5,205 nt of DNA. Source: Planctomycetaceae bacterium. GTDB taxonomy: Bacteria; Planctomycetota; Planctomycetia; Planctomycetales; Planctomycetaceae. The position numbers and the translations under genes were made by a program. The stretch lies in the NCBI GenBank assembly GCA_947463775.1, contig CANHVD010000471.1, forward strand, positions 1-5,205. The letters run 5' to 3'. A model generated the notes under the pieces. It saw nothing but the letters and a program-made list of their open reading frames with translations, ran no database searches and had not been told where the DNA came from. Shown here one piece after another: positions 1 to 5,205 of the stretch (positions are counted from its first letter, which is position 1; every line of letters starts with the position of its first letter).

Positions 1-614
1 GCCTGCCACCAGATCATTCCCAGCGCCGCAGCCGCTGCAAGTCCCGCCCAGATCAAGCCTTGTTTCCATCGCATCTTTGGCCCGACCAGACGATGCATCC
101 AGTACAGCCAACCGCCAACCATCGGCGTGATGATATGAGCCCAGTAAACAGCGCTGCGAGCAGCCGGGCTCTTCAGATCAATCAATCCTTCAATCCGCAG
201 CAACAGAAAACCGGAAATCAACACGACGATACAGACCGCGAACAACGCATAGCCGATCATCACGGTGCGGCGAATCTTGCGATCCTTGGTGTTCAGCATG
301 TGAATCACACCAAACACAAGAAACGGCACAACAATCAGCAGTCCCAGCACGCTGTGCAGCAGAAACATCCACGAATAGAACAGATCCTCATAAGTCTGCG
401 ACGTCCACCACTGCAGAAACGTCACGCCGCCCAGATAGGCACTGTTCGCACCGATCAATGCCAAGAGCGCGAGCACGACGTTGAACACGATGCGAAGCTT
501 CGGCCCGATCGCTTTGCGAACGACTCTCTTTGGTGCGGAACTTCCCAAGACTGCAGAACTGGCTGCTATGCCTTCCGGAGCAGAATTGCCTGATGAAGAA
601 GTTGGGTCCGTCAT
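1..614 (-). CDS. N-terminal part of a multi-pass membrane protein with cytochrome b-like paired histidines (partial; likely start of a multiheme cytochrome/TPR protein)
   Basis: Reading the minus strand from the ATG at 614 gives 204 codons without a stop up to the left edge, so the gene is truncated there. Residues 1-38 are Ser/Ala-rich, then basic (PKRVVRKAIGPKLR). Hydrophobic helices follow at about 41-63, 82-104, 117-138, 155-175 and 187-204. Histidines H87 and H105 flank helix 2, and H160 and H174 lie 14 residues apart on helix 4, the spacing of bis-His heme ligands in cytochrome b. From memory, large planctomycete proteins with a similar membrane module continue into CXXCH multiheme and TPR domains, possibly for electron transfer across the membrane; that part would be outside the window. 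The start is supported by GAGG nine bases upstream. An overlapping frame from a TTG at 636 has no hydrophobic pattern and is a shadow. The membrane nature is secure; the heme role is inferred. Confidence 0.75.
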   Translation of the reverse strand, partial: MTDPTSSSGNSAPEGIAASSAVLGSSAPKRVVRKAIGPKLRIVFNVVLALLALIGANSAYLGGVTFLQWWTSQTYEDLFYSWMFLLHSVLGLLIVVPFLVFGVIHMLNTKDRKIRRTVMIGYALFAVCIVVLISGFLLLRIEGLIDLKSPAARSAVYWAHIITPMVGGWLYWMHRLVGPKMRWKQGLIWAGLAAAAALGMIWWQ

Positions 615-983
615 GACGAATGACCTCGTGATCCAATAACGCGAGAAAGTGATGGTGAGGCAGTGGGAGTGACTTTGGTACAGTCGACGACTGGCACTCG
701 TCCGCAAGTCATTCTGAAACAGCTTGAATCTCGGTCAAAGAGGTTGGCTGTTTCGTTTTAACAAAGCCATCCTGCTGGCGAGAAACTCGCAGCGACATCT
801 CATACCTGCTGCCGGACTCAAAAAGATTACGTCCGCCACGGTACACAGAATAATCAGGTAACACAGTCGTCGCATATCAGCACGACGGGAACAGTACCTC
901 GTGATTCAACGAGAAATATCTCCCGTTAAATCGAACGCCACTTGATCCCTGAACCGACCTCTGTCGACGCAGTGGCACCTGAA
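615..983. other. Intergenic region between two minus-strand genes
   Basis: No credible coding frame was seen on either strand. It holds the 5' leader of the membrane-protein gene, a weak promoter candidate (711-738), and a short perfect inverted repeat, CAGTCG-a-CGACTG (681-693), inside that leader. A 5-bp hairpin CTCGT/ACGAG (898-913) lies downstream of the small secreted-protein gene, but it has no T-run and is not a convincing terminator. Confidence 0.5.
711..738 (-). promoter_or_regulatory. Weak candidate promoter for the membrane-protein gene
   Basis: On the minus strand TTGACC (-35, 5 of 6 consensus bases, 733-738) is followed after 16 bases by CAGAAT (-10, 4 of 6, 711-716). This would give a leader of about 90 bases before the ATG at 614. 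The -10 is poor, so this is a suggestion only. Confidence 0.3.
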
Positions 984-1472
984 TCAGACACATTCCGGAG
1001 GCACATCAATCTGCGGAGGAAAGCCACGAGCGGCGTGAGAACTGCTCACTCGCACAAAAGCGTTTTTGTCATCCGCGGTTTCAATCGCCAACCGAAAGCC
1101 GGCAATCGCGTTCTCTGAACTGCGGACACTTCCAATGGGAGTTGCCGGTGGAACCAGCGGTGAACTCGGTGCGGATCGACACTCGGGGCCCGAACAGGGA
1201 ACTCGGGACTTCTGTTCATCGCGATCAGTTTGCTTGCTCGTCCGCTGCGAATTAGCGACGGTTGGAGAAGACGTGCGAGTATGCAGGTAATCACCGCACG
1301 ATCCCATCGCCTGATCAGAGGCCGCGAGCAGCAAAGCGACCACAAGGGCGATTCGGCCGATCAGGAAACTCCAACCCCCGAAAGGCCCCGAGCGCAGACG
1401 TCCCGTTGGTTCACCAGCATATGCACGGCAAACAGAATGTTCGGGAGAGTTGGTGATCTGCAAAACGGGCAT
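984..1472 (-). CDS. Small exported hypothetical protein with CGDYL / PCxGPxCR / GFPPxID motifs
   Basis: This is a complete 162-residue frame. A basic, Gly-rich N-region (21-40) leads into a hydrophobic segment at about 34-51 (FLIGRIALVVALLLAAS) and then SDQAMGSCGDYL, so it looks like a signal peptide or membrane anchor. Cleavage before or near C59 is possible, but MGSC is only a poor lipobox. The mature part has short conserved-looking motifs in a hydrophilic background: CGDYLHTR (59-66), PCSGPECR (92-99), PLVPPATP (105-112) and RGFPPQIDVPPE (149-160), with cysteines at 59, 93, 98 and 161. I associate this motif order with small planctomycete hypothetical proteins of unknown function; that is recollection, not a search. 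The ATG at 1472 has only a weak CAGG seven bases upstream. The N-region is long for a signal peptide, so a later start cannot be excluded. It lies downstream of leuC in the same direction, but a terminator separates them. Function is unknown. Confidence 0.72.
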   Translation of the reverse strand: MPVLQITNSPEHSVCRAYAGEPTGRLRSGPFGGWSFLIGRIALVVALLLAASDQAMGSCGDYLHTRTSSPTVANSQRTSKQTDRDEQKSRVPCSGPECRSAPSSPLVPPATPIGSVRSSENAIAGFRLAIETADDKNAFVRVSSSHAARGFPPQIDVPPECV

Positions 1473-1615
1473 TGATCAACCTGTTCAGGATTTGGCGATG
1501 ACAACTGTATCGTACGTCAGTCAAAAGGAATTTCGCCAGCAGATTTAGACGGTTCCGTGGATTTCTTTGCCATGCTCGGCGTGCTGGGCAGAGAAGCTTC
1601 GATACGACGCTCATT

Positions 1616-1666
1616 CCCGTCGACGGAGCGACGGGTGTACGGTACGCCCGTCGCTCCGTCGACGGG
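1616..1666. repeat. Nested 51-bp palindrome with perfect 20-bp arms
   Basis: The arms at 1616-1635 and 1647-1666 are perfect reverse complements separated by 11 bases (tgtacggtacg). After one mismatch the spacer continues the symmetry with GTAC/GTAC. Each arm is itself an inverted repeat: CCCGTCG, six bases, CGACGGG. The 7-mer or its complement therefore occurs four times, at 1616-1622, 1629-1635, 1647-1653 and 1660-1666. The element can fold as one long hairpin or as two tandem 7-bp hairpins. There is no T-run next to it, so it is not a standard intrinsic terminator. It could be a dispersed palindromic (REP/MITE-like) element, a cruciform or a protein-binding site. No second copy is in this window. 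Confidence 0.85.
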
Positions 1667-1691
1667 ACTATCACGCCAGCTCTCTCCCAAC

Positions 1692-1729
1692 GAAAAAACG
1701 CTCTGGATCTTCTCGAAACCAGAGCGTTC
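1692..1729 (-). terminator. Rho-independent terminator of leuC
   Basis: Read on the minus strand, AACGCTCTGG and CCAGAGCGTT form a perfect 10-bp stem (1697-1706 with 1719-1728) around a 12-base loop. The second arm runs directly into a T-run (complement of the A-run 1693-1698). It begins about 48 bases after the leuC stop and points the same way, so it should end the leuC transcript. Confidence 0.88.
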
Positions 1730-1776
1730 TCAATGACTTTCGTCGCGACCTTAACTCGCCGCAGTCGTCAAAACGG

Positions 1777-3195
1777 TCAGACAGCCGCAGGAGCGAATTC
1801 GCGGATATCCGTCACATGGCCTTTGATCGCGGCAGCAGCCACCATGGCAGGGCTCATCAGCAGAGTTCTCCCCGTCGGGCTTCCCTGACGTCCCTTAAAG
1901 TTACGATTGCTGGAGGACGCACAGACTTCGCGACCTTTCAGCTTGTCCGGGTTCATCGCGAGACACATTGAGCAGCCCGCTTCACGCCATTCGAAACCGG
2001 CCGCCTCGAAGATCAGGTGCAACCCTTCGGCCATCGCCTGCTTGCGAACCAACTGCGATCCCGGCACCACGATGGCTTTCACGGTCGGAGAGACATGGTG
2101 GCCCTTCACAACGCGAGCCGCCTCACGCAAATCGGACATGCGCGAATTCGTGCACGAACCGATAAATGCTACATCGATCTTCGTGCCGCTGATCGGCTGA
2201 CCTTCCTGCAGGCCCATAAACTCAAGAGCTTCCTTGATCAATCGCTGCTCTTCTGCGGCCACTTCGCTGACCTTTGGCAGAGGCTGGCTGACGCCGACAG
2301 ACTGAGCTGGTGTGATGCCCCAGGTGACCGTCGGCTCAATATCAGCCGCATTGAATGTCACAACATCATCGAACTCAGCGTCTGGACCGGACGCAAGACT
2401 CAACCACCACGCGGCCGCTCGATCAAAATCCGCGTCCTTTGGAGAGAATGGTCGGCCCTTCAGATAGTCCACAGTCTTCTGGTCAGGATTAATGTATCCA
2501 CAACGAGCACCACCTTCGATGCTCATATTGCAGACTGTCATGCGTTCTTCCATCGACATCGCGTCGAAGGTCGAACCGGCAAACTCATAGGCATGCCCAA
2601 CGCCGCCCTGAACGCCCAACTTCTGAATGATGAACAGGATCACGTCCTTGGCATAAACGCCCGGTCGCAGTTCGCCATTCACGACAACTCTTCTAACTTT
2701 CGGACGATTCAGGAACATCGTCTGAGTCGCCAGGACTTCAGCAACATTGCTGGTACCAATCCCAATCGCGATGCTTCCGAAGGCTCCGTGAGTACTGGTG
2801 TGGCTGTCGCCGCAGACAATCGTCATACCAGGCTGAGTCAATCCTTGTTCAGGACCAACGACATGCACGATGCCTTGGCGGTCGTCTTTCAGGTCGAGCA
2901 GCGTGACGCCGAAATCTTTGCAGTTCTTTTCGATCGCCGACATCATCTGCTCGGCGAGATCATCCAGGAACGGGCGAGCCTGATTGGCGGTCGGAACAAT
3001 ATGGTCGACAGTCGCGATCGTGCGTTCCGGGAAGGCCACCTTCAGCTTCCGGTCGCGCAGAATCTCAAACGCCTGTGGACTGGTGACTTCATGAATCAGG
3101 TGCAGCCCAATAAACAGTTGCGTCTGGCCTCCAGGCAGATCCTGAACGGTATGAAGATCCCAGACTTTGTTGAACAGATTTCGCTTGTCGGACAT
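1777..3195 (-). CDS. leuC: 3-isopropylmalate dehydratase large subunit (isopropylmalate isomerase)
   Basis: LeuC, with the small subunit LeuD, interconverts 2-isopropylmalate and 3-isopropylmalate in the cytoplasm, the second step of leucine biosynthesis. The 472-residue frame matches the usual bacterial length (about 466-475). It shows the aconitase-family layout: N-terminal LFNKVWDLHTV (7-17), CGDSHTSTHGAFG (128-140), IEGGARCGYINPD (226-238), GSCTNSR (346-352) and AGCSMCLAMNPD (406-417). The three 4Fe-4S cluster ligands are C348, C408 and C411, all present, as is the late SSSNRNFKGRQG motif (427-438). It therefore looks intact and functional. The ATG at 3195 fits family N-termini, although no clear Shine-Dalgarno precedes it. 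leuD does not follow: a terminator closes the transcript and a different gene lies beyond, so the partner subunit must be encoded elsewhere. Homoaconitase or aconitase is less likely given the length and the close LeuC match. Confidence 0.97.
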   Translation of the reverse strand: MSDKRNLFNKVWDLHTVQDLPGGQTQLFIGLHLIHEVTSPQAFEILRDRKLKVAFPERTIATVDHIVPTANQARPFLDDLAEQMMSAIEKNCKDFGVTLLDLKDDRQGIVHVVGPEQGLTQPGMTIVCGDSHTSTHGAFGSIAIGIGTSNVAEVLATQTMFLNRPKVRRVVVNGELRPGVYAKDVILFIIQKLGVQGGVGHAYEFAGSTFDAMSMEERMTVCNMSIEGGARCGYINPDQKTVDYLKGRPFSPKDADFDRAAAWWLSLASGPDAEFDDVVTFNAADIEPTVTWGITPAQSVGVSQPLPKVSEVAAEEQRLIKEALEFMGLQEGQPISGTKIDVAFIGSCTNSRMSDLREAARVVKGHHVSPTVKAIVVPGSQLVRKQAMAEGLHLIFEAAGFEWREAGCSMCLAMNPDKLKGREVCASSSNRNFKGRQGSPTGRTLLMSPAMVAAAAIKGHVTDIREFAPAAV

Positions 3196-3252
3196 TGAAA
3201 CGATTCGTCACTGAAGAATTCTTGGCGATAAAGGACCCACGTAGAGCCTCGC

Positions 3253-3281
3253 ATTGTAGCGACATTCCTGGGCCGAGTCAG
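3253..3281 (-). promoter_or_regulatory. Predicted sigma-70-like promoter of leuC
   Basis: On the minus strand CTGACT (-35, 4 of 6 consensus bases, 3276-3281) is separated by exactly 17 bases from TACAAT (-10, 5 of 6, 3253-3258). Transcription would start near 3246, leaving a leader of about 50 bases before the leuC ATG. A leader this short leaves little room for a leader-peptide attenuator. Confidence 0.55.
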
Positions 3282-3297
3282 CGATTTCGACAACGAA

Positions 3298-3324
3298 GAA
3301 TCTCACTTTCAGCCTGTGAGATTC
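3298..3324. promoter_or_regulatory. Perfect 9-bp inverted repeat upstream of the leuC promoter (candidate operator)
   Basis: GAATCTCAC (3298-3306) and GTGAGATTC (3316-3324) are perfect reverse complements around a 9-base spacer. The centre lies about 65 bases upstream of the predicted leuC start site, a typical place for an activator such as a LysR-type regulator. AGATTCCG, overlapping the right arm at 3319-3326, recurs at 3337-3344, 18 bases further on. No T-run follows on either strand, so a terminator is unlikely. The regulator is unknown. Confidence 0.45.
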
Positions 3325-3444
3325 CGCAATCCCGGCAGATTCCGGACTTTCCAGCCCTAATTCTCGAATCCGATCCCTCAGTCGCGCTACCGATAATCGC
3401 GTTTGCTAAATTCACGGCTTACGCACTTCTGCTTCGTATTAATA

Positions 3445-3453
3445 AAGGGGGGG
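3445..3453 (+). promoter_or_regulatory. G-rich ribosome binding site of the YaiI-family gene
   Basis: A run of seven Gs preceded by AA (aaggggggg) ends 10 bases before the ATG at 3464. It supplies an extended AAGGGG-type Shine-Dalgarno and supports that start. The homopolymer is unusual for this window, where most starts have weak sites. Confidence 0.6.
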
Positions 3454-3463
3454 CCTTGGTTTC

Positions 3464-3937
3464 ATGGAGATTTGGGTTGATGCCGACGCCTGCCCGGTGG
3501 AAGCCAAGGAGGTGTTGTACAAAGTTACCAAACGCCTGCAGATTCGAATGACTCTCGTAGCCAATCAGATGATGTGGATTCCGAAATCGGATCTGATCAG
3601 CTTCGAACTGGTCGGTGCAGGAGCCGACATCGCGGATCGCCGAATTGTAGAACTGCTGAATGCCGGAGATCTGGTCATCTCCGCCGACATCCCACTGGCC
3701 GCCGCCGCTGTGGCCAAGGGAGCGACAGTCCTGGATCCTCGTGGTGAAGTCCTGGACGCAGAGAATGTCGGCTCACGCCTGGCCGCGCGCAATTTGATGG
3801 ATGAGCTTCGCGGATCAGGACTCGAGACCGGGGGGCCCGCTGCTTACAGTGCCAGAAATAAGCAGGACTTCTCCAATCAACTCGATCGCCTTCTAACCAG
3901 ACTCACGGCTGCTCAGAAACGCCGACCCGGGCTGTGA
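3464..3937 (+). CDS. YaiI/YqxD family protein (UPF0178, DUF188)
   Basis: This is a complete 157-residue protein, the normal length for the UPF0178 family (E. coli YaiI, B. subtilis YqxD). The diagnostic motifs are all present: N-terminal WVDADACPV (4-12), LVANQ (31-35), GAGADIADRRIVE (51-63), GDLVISADIPLAAAA (68-82), LDPRGE (90-95) and the C-terminal GGPAAYSARNKQDFSNQLDRLL (123-144). The conserved acidic residues in DADAC, DIADR and SADIPL resemble the metal-binding pattern of PIN-like nucleases, which suggests a nuclease-related fold, but I know of no firmly established function. No signal peptide or membrane segment is seen, so it is probably cytoplasmic. It is divergent from leuC and convergent with the PQQ-type gene, so it is probably transcribed alone. 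The start is fixed by the family N-terminus and the G-rich ribosome binding site. Its last codons overlap a weak 6-bp repeat, GGCTGT/ACAGCC (3930-3960), without a T-run. Confidence 0.95.
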   Translation: MEIWVDADACPVEAKEVLYKVTKRLQIRMTLVANQMMWIPKSDLISFELVGAGADIADRRIVELLNAGDLVISADIPLAAAAVAKGATVLDPRGEVLDAENVGSRLAARNLMDELRGSGLETGGPAAYSARNKQDFSNQLDRLLTRLTAAQKRRPGL

Positions 3938-4020
3938 CTCTGTCGCCGGTCGAGACAGCCGATCAATACATCGGAAATACGCACAAATCGCTTCAGCCAA
4001 GTTCTTAGCTGGACAGCGCC

Positions 4021-4109
4021 ATGTTTCCCCCTCTCCCCCGATTTTTTGCGGATGCAGCTGGGGTGTCACATGGCAGCGTTCGTGCAAAAAATTGGGGGAG
4101 AGGGGACAT
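4021..4109. repeat. Long C/G-rich inverted repeat between convergent genes
   Basis: The arms at 4028-4049 (CCCCTCTCCCCC-g-ATTTTTTGC) and 4084-4105 (GCAAAAAAT-t-GGGGGAGAGGGG) match at 21 of 22 positions around a 34-base spacer. Beyond a TTC bulge at 4025-4027, ATGT (4021-4024) pairs with ACAT (4106-4109). Each strand can thus form a strong hairpin with a G-rich/C-rich base and an A/T-rich top. The outer ends are not followed by a T-run, so it is not a textbook terminator. It could be a bidirectional transcription block, a small non-autonomous element or a structured RNA. Confidence 0.8.
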
Positions 4110-4187
4110 CATGAACAAAACGCGCAACTTCAAAACTTACGCGTCGGGTTGTGATTTCCGGAACTTATTTCGGCACTGGTCCTTAGC

Positions 4188-4219
4188 GGCCCAATGCATG
4201 GGCCTTGTTGTTGTTGTTG
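4188..4219 (+). terminator. Candidate terminator hairpin followed by a (TTG)5 tract
   Basis: GGCCCA (4188-4193) and TGGGCC (4199-4204) form a 6-bp GC-rich stem with loop ATGCA. Five TTG repeats (4205-4219) follow on the plus strand in place of a pure T-run. It could stop plus-strand transcription coming from the YaiI-family gene, but it is 250 bases downstream and the tract is interrupted by Gs. Confidence 0.35.
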
Positions 4220-4258
4220 CGGACTGTGAATTGCGAATAGCGAAATCGCAACTTCAAG

Positions 4259-5205
4259 TTACTTCGCGATCTTGTACAGAGTCGTATCGGTTCGCAGATA
4301 CATCGCGCCATCGGCGAAGGCTGGAGTCGCGAAGCTTCGCCCTGGGACTTCGTTCTGGCCGAGTGCCTCGAATTTGACGCCCGTCTTGACCCACGTCGCA
4401 ACTCCGGCTTCATTCAGAAACAGAACACGACCGTTCGCCAGAACCGGCGACGCCGAAAAGTTTCCTCCCAACCGTTCCATCCAGTGACGCTCACCGGTCT
4501 TTGCATCGACACAGGAAGCGATCCCATTGTCTGCGACGAAATAGAGCTCATCACCCACAAGCAACGGCGACGGCGTGCTTGGAGCTCCTCGATTGATGCG
4601 CCACGCCACATGCGTGTCGGTGATATCTCCGGTGCCGCCCAGGCGGACCGCCATAAGTTCAGGGTTGTCGTAATCATGATTATAGAAAACCAGTCCGTGC
4701 CCAATGGCGGGTTGAGGCACCACCGACCAGCCTGGCGCACGCACTTTGCAGATTTCAGTTCCTGTCTCCAGATCGTAAACCGCGAGATGATCTGGTCCCG
4801 GTGCGAAGACCTGCGCTTTGCCGTCGACAACAGCGACAGCCGCCGTTACGAAGGAGTGGGTCAGGCGAGCAGGGACGGAACGCGGAGTTCGCCAGGCGAT
4901 TTTCCCGGTCTCGGCATCGACTGCTGCCACGAAAGGATCGGAGGTCCCGTCACAGGAGACAACAAGTTTGCCATTCATCAGAACCGGGGAGCCACCACTG
5001 CCGTGCAGAGGATTGTATTGCAACTCATTGTTTAACCATTCGATGCTGCCATCCTGCGCGGCCAGCCGAGCCATTCCGAGAGCACCAAAATGCACAAAGA
5101 CGCTGCCGTCATGGATAATCGGCGTCGGGCTGGCATGACTGTTCTTCGTATGAATCGATGGGACAGATTCCACTCGCCGAACTTCACGATCCCAAATTGT
5201 CTGCC
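4259..5205 (-). CDS. PQQ-like beta-propeller repeat protein (C-terminal part; 5' end outside window)
   Basis: The frame stays open to the right edge, giving 314 codons and a TAA stop at 4259-4261. The GTG at 5173 is not the true start: the ten residues before it (QTIWDREVRR) continue the protein smoothly. Counting from that GTG, PQQ-type blade motifs (x-D-x-x-T-G-x-x-x-W or similar) occur at AAQDGSIEW (38-46), DAETGKIAWRTP (86-97), DLETGTEICKVR (134-145) and DAKTGERHWMERLGG (223-237), with repeated GxPxL/SPxL strand segments (GGSPVLMNG, TPSPLLVGDELYFV, SASPVLANGRVLFL). Large numbers of such proteins are known from planctomycetes, usually exported. The fold may bind PQQ or mediate protein contacts, but no catalytic residues are evident, so an enzymatic role is not claimed. 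Any signal peptide would be outside the window. No neighbour on the visible side suggests a specific pathway. Confidence 0.92.
   Translation of the reverse strand, partial: QTIWDREVRRVESVPSIHTKNSHASPTPIIHDGSVFVHFGALGMARLAAQDGSIEWLNNELQYNPLHGSGGSPVLMNGKLVVSCDGTSDPFVAAVDAETGKIAWRTPRSVPARLTHSFVTAAVAVVDGKAQVFAPGPDHLAVYDLETGTEICKVRAPGWSVVPQPAIGHGLVFYNHDYDNPELMAVRLGGTGDITDTHVAWRINRGAPSTPSPLLVGDELYFVADNGIASCVDAKTGERHWMERLGGNFSASPVLANGRVLFLNEAGVATWVKTGVKFEALGQNEVPGRSFATPAFADGAMYLRTDTTLYKIAK

Larger units (their letters stand above)
1473..1776. other. Intergenic region downstream of leuC
   Basis: This spacer separates the leuC stop from the start of the small secreted-protein gene. It contains the leuC terminator and the nested palindrome, both listed separately. 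The remaining part nearest the secreted-protein gene (1473-1615) must hold its promoter. A TTGACT occurs there on the minus strand, but with no acceptable -10 at the right distance, so I do not call a promoter. Confidence 0.6.
3196..3463. other. Divergent intergenic region between leuC and the YaiI-family gene
   Basis: This spacer of 268 bases must carry promoters in both directions. The leuC side has a good promoter (3253-3281) and an inverted repeat upstream of it (3298-3324). On the plus side, AT-rich stretches such as GATAAT (3392-3397) and TATTAAT (3437-3443) could be -10 elements, but neither has a good -35 at the right distance. Confidence 0.6.
3938..4258. other. Convergent intergenic region between the YaiI-family and PQQ-type genes
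   Basis: No credible gene was found. The region holds the long inverted repeat (4021-4109), a GC-rich hairpin followed by a TTG repeat (4188-4219), and a small inverted repeat TTGCGA/TCGCAA (about 4234-4254) just beyond the PQQ-type stop codon. These hairpins would be expected to separate the two converging transcripts. Confidence 0.6.

Noticed and set aside
60..593. A 177-codon plus-strand frame opposite the membrane-protein gene
   Set aside because: Its product is rich in His, Gln and Arg with no recognisable motif, and it lies opposite a frame with clear transmembrane periodicity that is open to the window edge.
388..636. A minus-strand frame starting with TTG at 636
   Set aside because: It overlaps the membrane-protein gene in another frame and lacks its hydrophobic pattern; the ATG at 614 has a properly spaced GAGG.
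1616..1729. A CRISPR-like or tandem repeat array
   Set aside because: The repeats are two unrelated hairpins, not regularly spaced direct repeats with variable spacers.
1567..1971. A 134-codon plus-strand frame across the leuC terminator and 3' end
   Set aside because: It crosses the palindrome and the terminator and then lies antisense to leuC; Ser/Arg-rich with no motif.
2017..3198. A 393-codon open frame on the plus strand, antisense to leuC
   Set aside because: It mirrors leuC almost exactly; the leuC frame has every family motif, while the antisense product is a composition-driven sequence without domain features. Long antisense frames are expected opposite GC-biased codons.
4111..4377. 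A possible 88-codon plus-strand gene beginning at the ATG at 4111, with GGGGAGAGGGG just upstream
   Set aside because: The purine-rich tract is the right arm of the inverted repeat and would be locked in the hairpin. More than 100 bases of the frame run antisense into the PQQ-type gene, and the product has no recognisable features.
4414..4830. A 138-codon minus-strand frame inside the PQQ-type gene
   Set aside because: It is an out-of-frame shadow of the propeller repeats and shows no blade motifs of its own.
5171..5173. GTG as the start codon of the PQQ-type gene
   Set aside because: The frame continues upstream without a stop to the window edge with family-like residues, so this GTG is an internal valine.

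Overview
The window looks like an ordinary stretch of a planctomycete (Planctomycetota) chromosome of moderate GC. This rests on three signs. The PQQ-type beta-propeller protein at the right edge and the cytochrome b-like membrane module at the left edge both resemble protein types common in that phylum. The small secreted protein carries CGDYL / PCxGPxCR / GFPPxID motifs that I associate with planctomycete hypothetical proteins. Start codons also often lack a strong Shine-Dalgarno sequence. The placement is by recognition, not by database search.

Layout from left to right: (1) 1-614, minus strand, the N-terminal 204 residues of a membrane protein that runs off the left edge, with several transmembrane helices and paired histidines as in diheme cytochrome b. 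(2) 615-983, non-coding, holding a weak candidate promoter for that gene. (3) 984-1472, minus strand, a 162-residue exported hypothetical protein. (4) 1473-1776, non-coding, with a striking nested 51-bp palindrome and the intrinsic terminator of leuC. (5) 1777-3195, minus strand, a complete leuC (large subunit of isopropylmalate isomerase). (6) 3196-3463, a divergent intergenic region with a good sigma-70-like promoter for leuC and a 9-bp inverted repeat just upstream of it. (7) 3464-3937, plus strand, a complete YaiI/YqxD (UPF0178) family gene. (8) 3938-4258, a convergent intergenic region with a long C/G-rich inverted repeat and a second small hairpin. (9) 4259 to beyond 5205, minus strand, the C-terminal 314 residues of a PQQ-like beta-propeller protein.

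The genes do not form an obvious pathway. leuC stands alone: it is closed by its own terminator, and no leuD or other leucine gene is in the window. The rest are single-gene units with sizeable spacers. I see no tRNA, rRNA, CRISPR array, transposase or defence system, and no convincing evidence of a new biological system. The best leads are the palindromes in the spacers, the possible operator upstream of leuC, and the small Cys-containing secreted protein. The two edge genes are longer than the start-to-stop frames within the window suggest: both stay open to the window boundary.
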